DNA from: Siphlonurus alternatus
Lineage: Eukaryota; Arthropoda; Insecta; Ephemeroptera; Siphlonuridae
Reading direction: 5' to 3'
DNA length: 64,000 nt
Assembly (NCBI GenBank): GCA_949825025.1
Contig: OX463781.1
Span: 43,765,469 to 43,829,468, forward strand
A program made the translations under genes and the position numbers. The notes beneath the pieces are model-generated. The model saw only the letters and a program-made list of their open reading frames with translations. It ran no database searches and was not told the origin of the DNA. This document shows positions 1 through 13,365 of the stretch, in pieces; positions within the stretch are counted from its first letter, which is position 1, and the number at the start of each line of letters is the position of its first letter.

Positions 1-2280
<2,280 letters not shown>

Positions 2281-2545
2281 ACGAGTGTAAGGGTTAGTAG
2301 AAAGGTACCGCATAAAAGAGGGGGGGGTTTGAGGGGTGGAGGGTGATATCTGTGAGACGTGACTGACCCATTGGACCATCATCCCAGCGGCCAGCTATCT
2401 TCTTGCTTCTGTATCCTCTCCTTTACAACCCAGTACGTACTCGATCTGGACTCATCACAAATTGAATTCCTCGTATCTATTGACTACAATTCTACCTCCC
2501 TCCTCCTTTCTGCAGTGTCCTCCCTCTAGGCTCAGTTTGCTTGCT
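2281..2545. other. G+C-richer non-coding island
   Basis: Composition rises to near half G+C between A+T-rich flanks, with a G run at 2321-2327 and a pyrimidine-rich tract leading to the (TC)n array. No coding frame or transposon ends were recognised. It could be a conserved non-coding element or an untranslated exon; the sequence alone does not decide. Confidence 0.3.
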
Positions 2546-2594
2546 TACTATGCTTTAGGTTTTGTTGTAGAAGTAACCATAGCCATTGCCAGCC

Positions 2595-2598
<4 letters not shown>

Positions 2599-2689
<91 letters not shown>
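2599..2689. repeat. (TC)n microsatellite, about 45 units
   Basis: A perfect TC run of about 91 bases, purine-pyrimidine asymmetric and so capable of triplex (H-DNA). Ser-Leu repeat open frames across it are artefacts. Confidence 0.97.
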
Positions 2690-2692
<3 letters not shown>

Positions 2693-3204
2693 CCTTAAAC
2701 CTATTTCCTTACTACCCCCTTGCAATATGTTATTAGGTAAAGGCTTACTAGTAGTTCACTTGTCCCTTGAAAGTCTACAATTGTATCTACTGTAATTTAA
2801 ATTCTACACAAAAGTATTAATTATTTTATATATCATCTGTTTCTAAATATAGTTAAAATACATAGAGTTTTTTTTTTTTTTATAAATTTATTATTATTTA
2901 TCTTTTCAACAGAAATAAATACAAATGATGTTATCTTGTGTATTCATTTACAGACCACCTGAAGTATTGTATAATTTATCATTTTTAACTTACATTTTTT
3001 GTATCATCATTATTATTATATGTTATATTGTTAGACAAAGGCATTGTTTGTGATTTTAATGTCTATATTTGTAAATAATATTGTTGTTTTTCATCTTGAT
3101 TATTTTAAAAAATATTACATTTAATTTTATTTATATATTATCAAACCATTCTGCAACTTAACACTTTATTGAAGAAAATCTTTTTGTTTCTTTAATTGAT
3201 TCAT
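2690..3204. other. A+T-rich non-coding stretch
   Basis: Very A+T-rich, with a T run at 2869-2881 and TTATTATTA-type words near 3005. No gene or repeat boundary is seen. Confidence 0.5.
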
Positions 3205-3653
3205 GTACATTCGTCGCCTTGGAAAATTCCTCACTTGCAGCCTTGTTAATCACCATATCTTGTGTTATTTTTACGGGACATGGTAATGGACAACATACCA
3301 TGAAATTTTTTTATTGCAGAAATGAAAAGAGGGTACCAAATTATGCCACTCTGAATTTTTTTCAGATTGTTTTGAAACACAGAACTATTTTTAAATAATA
3401 ACTGAAAGTGCGGCCACGCCCCCTGGAGGCGTCAATAGGCGTCCTTATTATTACGGATTCAGGGGTGCCAACTTAACTTATAGAACTTTCATTAATTATT
3501 TAAAAATAGTTCCGGGTCTGGAAAAAAAAAAAATGAAAAAATTCAGAGTAGCATAATTTGGTGCCCTCTATTCATTTCTGCAATAAATTTTTTGTCATGT
3601 ATGTTGTCCATTTCAAGGTTTTAATAGAAAATTTTCCAAGGCAACGACTGTAC
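3205..3653. mobile_element. MITE-A copy 1, split by a MITE-B
   Basis: Outer inverted ends read GTACATTCGTCGCCTTGG on the left and its near-complement on the right (CCAAGGCAACGACTGTAC). Removing the inner MITE-B (3286-3611) leaves about 123 bases, which agrees with the 118-130 base length of the other three A copies (5086, 37017, 41037). It is therefore a whole short foldback element with a later insertion. It has no coding capacity and the superfamily is unknown. Confidence 0.75.
3286..3611. mobile_element. MITE-B copy 1 (variant ends), inside MITE-A
   Basis: Arms of about 110 bases face each other around a G+C-richer centre. The left arm carries TATTGCAGAAATG, then ACTCTGAATTTTTTTCAGA; the right arm mirrors both. 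The same inner arms occur at 37539, 53011 and 62333 with a near-constant size of 321-326 bases. The outermost 20 or so bases here (ATGGACAACATACC and complement) differ from the AATGGAGTACCGACC ends of the other copies, so this is a subfamily or chimaera. Non-coding. Confidence 0.8.
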
Positions 3654-5085
3654 ATATTTATGCTAAAAAAATAATATTTAATTAATATACTTACACATTT
3701 TCCAAATTATTTTACAAGTAAAATTCATTTCGCTAGTACATGGTACTGTATTGTCTGAATAAATTTCTGAGGTGAGGAATGTATTCTAATTGAAAAACAT
3801 GCAAATCAAATTGAAATGCTAACTGTTTGAGTCATTAGATGGGAAATATTAAACTCCAAATTTTATTTGTGTACTTTGGCATTTTACCAAAAACTTTATT
3901 TTTAGAAAATCTTCTGATATTTTAGGTAACTGTTTAATCTTTTTTGATGATGTATTTTTTATGTATGTATATTTTTATGTATAAAAAATAAATAAACACT
4001 TTTCACGTTAACGCAATAAAAATACGTACTAAAATTGTGCCTCATTTCTGTTTTAACAAAAAAAAAAACAGCTGAACGTTAAAAATTCAATACTGATATA
4101 AGTAAATCTTCTAAAAGTGATGATAGTGTCCTTTATTATCACAAATAATTTCTGTTTCATAAAAGTCTAAAGTAAAACCTTGTATCACATCCACTATTTT
4201 TTCTTTATAAAGAATGAGTTTCTTTGATCCAAATATTAAATTCAAATTTGATACTTATAGAATTGCGCGATTGTAGATTTCCAAAAAAGAATTCCAGTTG
4301 TGGTAAAGAGATATATGTTGTGATATCAAAGACTATTGGTTCCTCCGCAGTTTTGCGCATGACAAAGGATAGCCCTGGGGAGCAAGCTTCCCGCAAAGCA
4401 TTCCTCGCTCAATCACCGAACTTCCCCATCACGCGTCTCACTGACTGTAAGTTTCGTGTTTACCACTTTCATACAAGCACATCAAAGCTATGGCTAAAAA
4501 AAAAAGTAATAAATTCACAGATTGGAAACACCAAATTCTTATTTATATCATTCTCTAATATATTTGTAATTTTAACAAAATTGAAATAAAAGTTATATTT
4601 TCTGTGCCCTCCTCTCTTATTTTTTCCTCCAATTTTGCACCATTTTTGAGGAATAAAGAGGTGAAAAGACGATATTACTTTTTTTAAATCTTCTTGAGCA
4701 TAATTATATAGAAATATTGTCTTTATTTTACCCTCATTTTGAGCGAGGAAGAAATAAGATGTCTTTTAGAGGTAAAAATATTAGGTGTGGTGTTAAGTTT
4801 GAGCTGAAGACGATTTTTTTTTTCAACTATAGGGTAAATATAATTTTCTACTGTATTGATGAATAGTTACTTCAACCAACAATATTGAAATTAATGAAAA
4901 ATAATAATTCATTTTAACCTGATTGTGATGGTAAATTGGTGTAATATTTCATAGCAATATTTCTATGAAGAAAATTCTCAAATGTTTTAACAAATAAAAA
5001 TTAAAAACAATTTTCACATAATTTTCTTGGAAAATTTAATGCATCTCATAATTATTTAATATTATAGTTCAATTTTATCAATGCA
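3654..5085. other. A+T-rich stretch with one G+C-richer island
   Basis: Mostly featureless A+T-rich DNA. The exception is a compact G+C-richer block at about 4330-4450, listed separately as a candidate exon. Confidence 0.5.
4351..4446 (+). other. candidate isolated exon (unrecognised)
   Basis: A 96-base G+C-richer block is bounded by an acceptor-like CTCCGCAG on the left and a strong donor-like GTAAGT directly after 4446. Only one of the three plus-strand frames is open; it gives about 31 codons including the stretch LRMTKDSPGEQASRK. The pyrimidine tract before the acceptor is poor and I recognise no protein family. The minus strand also has an open frame over the block. It could equally be a conserved non-coding block with chance splice-like words. 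Confidence 0.22.
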
Positions 5086-5204
5086 TGTATGCTCATCGCC
5101 TTAGAGTAGCCTTTTGTTAATCAGTATTTACTGTGTTATTCTTACGGTTCGCATGGTGATTTAACAAGGTTGCAAAAGAAAATTTTCAGAGACAACGATC
5201 GTAC
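5086..5204. mobile_element. MITE-A copy 2
   Basis: About 119 bases with diverged inverted ends (GTATGCTCATCGCCTTAGA left, complement of GACAACGATCGTAC right) and the internal TTAATCA / TGATTTAA pair. It is older or more mutated than copies 1 and 4. Confidence 0.65.
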
Positions 5205-7550
5205 CATCAGGTTTAATGATTTTTGTTGAACATTATTTTCAGAAGAATTTAATTATATTAAAAAAAAATTGGTGTTCACTTTCTATTCTGGATTCAATAA
5301 TTATTATAAATCTACACAAATTAATTTTATTTGAAATTAGATTATAAAAATCAACTGCTGAAGATTGGGCTGACTGCAACTGTACATAATAAACTTAATT
5401 ATTAATAAAATTGATTATTTAGTAATACATAACTTCAAATTCCTGTCAATATGTGTGTTATATATTATATTGTATTATGCACCTGTAAAGATTTATGTAT
5501 AGATCATGAATATTTTATGTATTATCGAATCTTGAAGTTAAGAGCCATTATTTTTATCTATAGCTATATCCTATACAGAATAAACGATTGATACTTTTTT
5601 TTATAAGGTCATTCAAATCTATTGGTATGTTCTCTCACAATATTATATATTGTAAAAAGAGAAGTTTCACTTTTATATAATTTCGCATGAAATTGATTTT
5701 TTTTAATAGAAACTTATACTAATACATAGTATAAAATACATTATATCATATAACCATTTTTTTAGAAAAATATCAGATTTATCCTAAAATAACCAAAAAC
5801 AAGGAATTGTAAGTAAAAAAATATGAAGAAATATTTTTAAAGTTTTGTACTTTTTTACAAATATTAAGAATTCTGTTTTTTCATTAACTGTCATGATTTC
5901 AATATTCAAATTTAAATTCAAATTTTTACAAATCTCAATTCAAATCTTAAACTATAATATCAAGTTGGACATAAAGAGGTGAACATAGCAGTGCAATGTG
6001 TGTTCTAACCAACTAAATTTGACTTTTTACAATATTTCACCAAATTTTCAACATTATATAGAAACAGTAATAGGCTGGATGCATTTGGTTTAACGTTAAC
6101 GATGTAACGACAGACTAAAGAAAGATAAATGACTGAGTTAAAGGGATGAGCAACACATTGTCTTGGTTATATAGTCAAGAAGGTTCATTACCCAAGACCT
6201 GTAGCCCCCTACTGTCTGTCTGTAGTACCCCTGGTGAGTTGCAACTCGCACGACACAAGTAGAAACCTCTGAATAAAAGATGGTTCTTCACTCTTCGCAA
6301 TCTAAATACAGTCACATTAATTTTAAATTACCACCAGAAGTCAAGTGAAATTACTTATTTTTATTATTTAAATTAAATAAATTCATAGGTTAGTAGACAC
6401 ATGTATTATTTTGAAATACTATACAAAAAGGTATATAGTAAGTACTATGTTTTAATGAGTTAATCTGCCTGCTTCCGGGGGGAATATAAACTAATTTTAG
6501 TATATCTAGCTGCGAGCTTGTAGTAAGCAGAGACGACTCTCTAATTGAGTCCCCCAACTCCTCCTTTTAACTCTCACCCATTTCTTTTACATAGTAACAA
6601 TGTTAATCGAGCAACGACCAACAAAACTCATCTAATGGTAATTTACCACACTGCAAATGTGTCACTGATAGGTTATTTTTTTTAAACTGTCAATTTAATT
6701 TAAAATGAATAATTTAAAGTTAACTTTTAAGCTGATGTAGTACTTAAATTAAATGTTTAGTGAATTTATACTGTCATTAGATCTGTTTTTATAATAAATC
6801 AAATTTTGCATATTTAAAAAAAAAAAATTATATAAATGTATTGAAATAATAAATAGTATTTCACCATCAATAAAAAAACTACCAATATTTATTATTATAT
6901 AAATTGTCATGATAAATTAATATATAAAATAAAATATTTTGTCATTCAAGTAAAAATAATGGGAATGATTCAAGAAAGATAGCCAGATTTCTTTGTGCAT
7001 GATTGCGCCCAATTTGTTTTTCACCAAAAAAAAAAAAAAAAAGTGAAAGATAAAATACCATTTTTTTAATTACTGTCCCGTATGTCTAACCTGTAATTTT
7101 TGGTGAGGTAAGACCCCAAATGTGTAGAAGTTCCTCTCTCTCCCCCAAACTAATGAAACCTGTTCATTTTGTCTCGAGGTGCACAAATCCTGGACACCAT
7201 GAATTTTAATCCTAATTTATTTGTAGATGTTACCACGCAGTCTATAGAGGAGTGGTGAGCCAAAAGTCTTTCAATCCATGGTTAGACTAGTTGCTTCTGA
7301 CCTCCCCAAAAATTGTGAATATGCAACTCTCTGCATGTCTATTGGAGCTGCAGCTCTAGCAAGTGAGGCAGGAGTGCAGTTCATGTTCTCCAGAGATTTA
7401 CATATAAATTGTACATTTAATAGAACAAAGAGTGATATAACGTACTTTTTAATTAACAAGTCTCTAAAAAAGTAATGTGTGTGGCTCTTAGGAAATATAC
7501 ATGCACCCATAAGGTCAACGCGTTAATATAGTACTGTATAGGTATAATAT
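5205..7550. other. non-coding stretch with mixed-composition blocks
   Basis: Largely A+T-rich. Two more balanced blocks (about 6110-6300 and 6470-6600) and a third (about 7120-7390) stand out. Open frames of 65-79 codons on both strands in the third block have no recognisable domain, and neither strand is favoured. No inverted ends were found around these blocks. Confidence 0.4.
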
Positions 7551-7551
7551 C

Positions 7552-7561
7552 TATATATATA

Positions 7562-7628
<67 letters not shown>
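7552..7628. repeat. compound (TA)n(TG)n(TA)n microsatellite
   Basis: TA units, then a short TG run, then about 28 TA units. The structure suggests a TA array partly converted to TG by substitution and slippage. Confidence 0.95.
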
Positions 7629-7630
<2 letters not shown>

Positions 7631-8029
7631 TAAGGTATACTTCAGTGAGAGAGAACATGAACTTTGTATCATATATTTATAAAGCTTATTCTTTTCTCAT
7701 TATGAATTCATACTTTTCGTTAAAGACACAAGTATATGTTTTTTTACGAGCTGCATAAACATTTTTTCTAAATGTAATATGAATGAGATCCATCTGCATT
7801 TTATAATTTTTAACATTTATATTCAAAGACATGCAATGATAGTGTTGAATATGACATTTAGTTTTGACATAAATACAAGAAGAAGACGTGATAGTCTGCA
7901 TGAAATAATAATTGTTTTATTGAACCTCAAGTTATGTAGCTTATTTTTTTCTTAACCCTTTAACATTCATAAAATAGTACTGCAAAATACATAGACATCG
8001 TAATTATGGTTATATGAAATTCTAACAAT
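7629..8029. other. A+T-rich non-coding stretch
   Basis: No feature recognised. Short open frames on both strands have A+T-driven codon content only. Confidence 0.5.
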
Positions 8030-8145
8030 CACTACGTTTACATGACTGTGTTTAATGAGTATTCGTTGACGACGGATAATGTTATTCTTATGAGGCGTCA
8101 TCAACGGATGCGAATTAAACACCTTCATGTAAACGTATTATAGTG
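8030..8145. mobile_element. MITE-C copy 1
   Basis: Inverted ends CACTACGTTTACATGAC on the left and its complement CATGTAAACGTATTATAGTG on the right. Inside, TTCGTTGACGACGG and CATCAACGGATG form a second stem around an ATTCTTATGAGGC loop. About 116 bases. A second copy at 12493 shares nearly every base but carries an insertion. Confidence 0.8.
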
Positions 8146-8177
8146 AATGAAGCATAGATAAAAGGCATTACTGCATG

Positions 8178-8225
8178 ATTATGACGTTACAGCGTTTTGC
8201 AGTCATGATTTTAGGGGTGTAATAG
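8178..8225. mobile_element. solo arm related to MITE-P
   Basis: TGACGTTACAGCGTTTTGCA followed by a GATTTTA word matches the right arm of MITE-P at 50986-51020, with no opposing arm nearby. Likely a degraded or truncated copy. Confidence 0.4.
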
Positions 8226-9132
8226 CGTCAACAAAATTTGAACAAATTGATAATACACAACTCGAGGTCCTATATGAAATTAAAATAAAAAAAAATCATG
8301 CAGGTTGTCCATTAAAAAATGCTGCATTTCATATTGGATGTATTTAAACAGTCAGTATAAATTACAACTGATGTAATCAATCATTGTTATTTTAAACTAC
8401 ATCACATTTTATATGACACGACATATCAAATAAATTATTTAACCTCACTTGTGTTTTTGATACTTGATTCTAGTTTATGTACAATATCATATTATACTTA
8501 TATTGATACAATTTAAATACTTTTCAAATATATTTAATCTCTTTTTTTTTTTAATTAAAAAGTTTTTCACACATATTACACTGTTTCTATTCATATAACA
8601 TAGTATTAAGTTTAACATTTGTGTGTTGAGGTAAATATAGAGATAATTTTATTCTCTCTATTTTATTAATCTTCATCAATAATCGGCTTAATTTTTGATC
8701 AAATGAGAAACTACAAATTTTTCTAGACCAATAATCAAATAGGACGCGTCAGATCATTGCGCATATTTTCTCTTTTTTTTTTCCCCTCACGACTGCTGTA
8801 TTGGATAAATAATCGATAATCTCTCAACGGTATAAAATATCGTTACGTAGTGCTAGTATATACAGTATGTAATATTTATGTCGTAAAAAACACTTTACCT
8901 TCTTCTTCTTCTCGCCTATCCCATGAGTTCCATCGCTTTTGCTTACTAAGAGATACGACGCACAAATTTTATTACAAGTTAAGGAAAAGTTTAAACTGTG
9001 TGCTGTCACTATAAAATTAGTGCTGATGTTACCTTAGAAAATAAAAAATATATATAATATATAAGACCCATTAAAAACTTAGTTACCTTTATATAAGCTA
9101 TACTTTTAATAGAAAAGGAATGTAAATTGAAT
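8226..9132. other. A+T-rich non-coding stretch
   Basis: Nothing recognised beyond homopolymer T runs near 8540 and 8770 and an ATCGATAAT word near 8812. Confidence 0.5.
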
Positions 9133-9502
9133 AATAGACAGTAATGGTTGCATTTTTTTATTTCATAATTAGAAAATATACTTAAAATTATGCTTTTCTG
9201 AAATTTTTCAGAATTTTTGGAGTGCGGGAACTAATTTAAAAAAATATATATTTAAAATATCTGAATTAGGGTGTGGTACACCTGATGAGACAACTGTGAC
9301 ATCATTTTGTCGTGCTGTGATTGGCTATTGATGACGTTACGGTTGTCTTATCAGGTTGTACTACCCTAATTCAGATATTTTAAATATATATTTTTTTAAT
9401 TAGTCCCCACACTCCAAAAAATCTAAAAAAATTCAGAAAAGCATAATTTTATGTATATTTTCTAATTATTAAATAAAAAAAATGCGACCATTATTGTCTA
9501 TT
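9133..9502. mobile_element. MITE-E, 370 bases with ~150-base arms
   Basis: The element begins AATAGACAGTAATGGTTGCA and ends with the near-complement (ATGCGACCATTATTGTCTATT). The arms stay complementary through TTCAGAATTTTTGGAGTG and the TATCTGAATTAGGGTG word. The centre is a short mixed segment containing TGATTGGCTATTGATGACGTT. No open frame is present. A single copy was seen in the window. Confidence 0.85.
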
Positions 9503-10171
<669 letters not shown>

Positions 10172-11387
10172 GTGTCAATTGACGCAAGTTGTTTGCACTC
10201 CATTAGTACGGATATCTTTCACCTAAACTAACGTGAGTGTACGTAAAAGCCTTACTTTTTTATATTATATTAAAAAAAAAAACTGTCAAAAAAACATTTA
10301 TATGAGGTTGTCATTTTATACAACTTACTCTTCAAAATTCTGTTTAAAAGCACTGGAAAGAGATTTTTTGGTTGTGGATTTTTTTATTTTGGTATACAGA
10401 ACGTAAATATTAAATATAAAAATTTGTAACTTCACTTATTTTTTTTTTTTAATTGTGTTCTTTTTTTTAGATTTATTTCTATACTGAGATACAATTAATT
10501 TATAGCACATAATATATATAAATTTACAAATTATTATTTGACGTGTCTTTAAAACATGTTTTAATTTTTATGATATTATTTCTTACATTTTTTTTTAATT
10601 TCTATGTAATTATATATATATAACAAGAAAATCTGGAATCATTGCTTGAAAAACAGTCAATTTTAATAGATAAAATAATATAGTAGTATACACTTGAATA
10701 ACATGGAAGCAACTTAAAAATTGGGCATAAAATATTTAACTTTTTTTTTATACAAAATTATACCATTTCTTTTTCGAAATTATAATTCTTGTAAATCTAC
10801 AAAAACTTCAAATTTGGAAACTAATCTTACAAGTATACATCTCTCAAATTTAAAATTAATAAAATTTGTCTGTAAACTTCTTTTTCATAATATTGTAAAT
10901 TTTTAAAGATATTATAATTACTTTAAATAAATAAAGTCAATTTAATATTAAAAAGTTATTTCTAAATTTTCTAATTAAATGTATATTATAATGCAGGTTA
11001 ATGGTTCAACACAAAGACAATCTGTCTCTTTTATCATGACGGTGAAAGTAATTCTCATCTTCTTCAGTCCAAATCTCTGGCAAGCCAACGGATGCGTCTT
11101 TGATCAATCTCGAGGGAAAACTGTGGTCACTTTGTTAGACAGGGGAGTATCCTTTTACTTCCGACCTCCTTTTACTTCAAACAGATCTACAGGATTTTCG
11201 AATAACCTCCAAACTTGATGGATTATGTTACTGTATATAGTCGATGAGACCCTTTATTTTTTTATAAGCCTGTAATTAATTATGAAAACGATAAATGTTA
11301 TTTATTTTTGTAGCTAAGCTGTCCAGCCAATAGACCTGGAAACTGGAAACTTCTTCAATTTTATTAATGTAATAAATTGATATTACT
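10172..11387. other. A+T-rich stretch with one mixed block
   Basis: The mixed block at about 11000-11215 carries a 79-codon plus-strand open frame with no recognisable domain. The remainder is poly-A/T-rich filler. A 12-base TA run lies near 10611. Confidence 0.4.
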
Positions 11388-12030
<643 letters not shown>

Positions 12031-12345
12031 CAAAATGACTATATACAAGAGGACGGCCTAACTTTTTGTGCCGCCATTTCTTCAACCCAGTGACGTCACG
12101 ATCTTGACTTTTCTAGCGCATTTGATTGGCCTAGAGTCGGCTACAAAGATACCGCGGTCAAAGATGCCGCTTTATTAGCCATCTATCAAATCTGTCAAGC
12201 TGTCAAGTCTTTGACGTCCTCAAAGAAACCGCTCGAGCATGACGCGGCTCATTTAGCGGACTAATCCGAAGGTTGGCGAGAATTGTCGAGAGTCGAGGTT
12301 CTTCAATAAGCTATCCTAGGCCGTCCTCCCAGTATATAGTCCTTG
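12031..12345. mobile_element. MITE-F, 315 bases with a G+C-rich interior
   Basis: Ends are GACTATATAC then GAGGACGGCCTA on the left, mirrored by TAGGCCGTCCTC then GTATATAGTC on the right. The interior is distinctly G+C-richer than the flanks and holds TGACGTCA at 12091 and the words GATTGGCC and CTGTCAAG. No coding frame. A single copy was seen. Confidence 0.75.
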
Positions 12346-12492
12346 ATTTTTGGAGGTATTGCTAACAGATATAGGAAATTAGCACTCCTAGAGCTTTTTA
12401 TGCTATCTGACTGCATATTTAGTTTTCTTTGTACACATTCACAGATTTCTTAGGTGATTGCAATAATAATGTAAGTATTGAAAAACAACAAT

Positions 12493-12784
12493 CACTACGT
12501 TTACATGACGATGTTTAGCACGCATTCGTTGACGACGGATAATGTTATTCTTATGAGGCGTCGTCAACGAATGCGCATTATAATAATAATAATATAAATG
12601 TTTATTGAGCAAAAGAACATAATACACAGTGATACATTTTAATACATAATGCTCAATGGGTGACTCAAAAAGGGGATCCCATTCACTAAGTGTCAAGTCA
12701 CCCAAAAATAAGGTAAAATTTATCAGATATTTTACACACAATAAAATAAACTACTTCGTATTAAACACCGTCATGTAAACGTGA
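12493..12784. mobile_element. MITE-C copy 2, split by a retroelement-like insert
   Basis: Left half: CACTACGTTTACATGACG, then the GTTGACGACGG / GTCGTCAACG stem. Right half: TTAAACACCGTCATGTAAAC. Joined, they correspond to MITE-C copy 1 at 8030 with few differences. About 180 foreign bases (12579-12758) sit at the junction of the inner stem and the right end. Confidence 0.8.
12579..12758 (-). mobile_element. short retroelement-like insert with (TAA)n tail
   Basis: The insert begins on the plus strand with TTATAATAATAATAATA followed by ATAAATGTTTATTGAGC. This is the look of a non-LTR element 3' end in minus orientation, with a trinucleotide tail. Its length is defined by the interrupted MITE-C. 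Its body does not match the LINE copies at 16287 or 41163, so the family is unknown. It might be a heavily 5'-truncated LINE or a SINE. Confidence 0.5.
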
Positions 12785-12951
12785 TAAATGAGGTAGGTAA
12801 AAATTCGTACCTGAGCTATGAATGTTTAGTTTTCACTCCCATATATTATAATACGTGATTTACAGAAAAAATATTCTTATTATGGTTCAGTCAGCTAAAA
12901 ATGTGAAATCATCAACGATATATTGAAATCTTGATTGCTAAATGAATTACA

Positions 12952-13070
12952 TTAAACTGGTCGTTACTTAAAGTTGATATGACGTCACGCGAAACTCCCA
13001 TTTGTATTGTATTGGAGGACAAAGGAAAGGTTCATGACGTCAAACCAACTTTAAGTGACGACCAGTTTAG
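12952..13070. mobile_element. MITE-G copy 1
   Basis: Inverted arms run TTAAACTGGTCGTTACTTAA, then GTTGATATGACGTCA, against TGACGTCAAACCAAC, then TTTAAGTGACGACCAGTTTA. TGACGTCA is present in both arms (12980 and 13035). The loop includes ATTGGAGGACAAA, which is also present, reversed, in the diverged copy at 46495. Confidence 0.85.
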
Positions 13071-13210
13071 TGCATGTTTGAAGATAATTTTGGTTCTGGA
13101 TACTTTTCACAGCCACTCTCAATTCAATGTAGTCAAGGATGTACAGTAGCTTTATACAAAGTTTTCGTTACCCCTGTATCATTTCTGAACAGTGTTAAAT
13201 AAATAAATAA

Positions 13211-13365
13211 TGGGTGCGATTCACGAAGAAGTTAGCCAAATTTCTAACCACGTTTAACTTAACCACGATTAACTATACCTGTTTTACGTGTTAAACCACC
13301 TAGTTAAACGTGGTTAAGCTAAACGTGGTTAGAAACCTGGCTAACTGCTTCGTGAATCGCGCCCA
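13211..13365. mobile_element. MITE-H copy 1, near-perfect hairpin
   Basis: 155 bases read TGGGTGCGATTCACGAAG at one end and its complement at the other. The arms continue through AGTTAGCCA and TTTCTAACCACGTTTA and pair almost fully to a short AT-rich loop. Copies occur at 28924 (close) and 26635 (diverged). No protein capacity. If transcribed, it would form a long double-stranded stem. Confidence 0.88.

Noticed and set aside
9289..9320. Hammerhead-like CTGATGAG in MITE-E
   Set aside because: The conserved GAAA and the three-stem arrangement are missing. A lone 8-base core word is expected by chance.
12439..12741. 100-codon minus-strand frame
   Set aside because: It spans MITE-C and its insert, so it is a chance frame across two mobile elements.
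13211..13365. Bona fide pre-miRNA
   Set aside because: The fold is good, but it is a repeated transposon-like hairpin longer than typical animal precursors. No expression evidence is available, so it is kept as a MITE.
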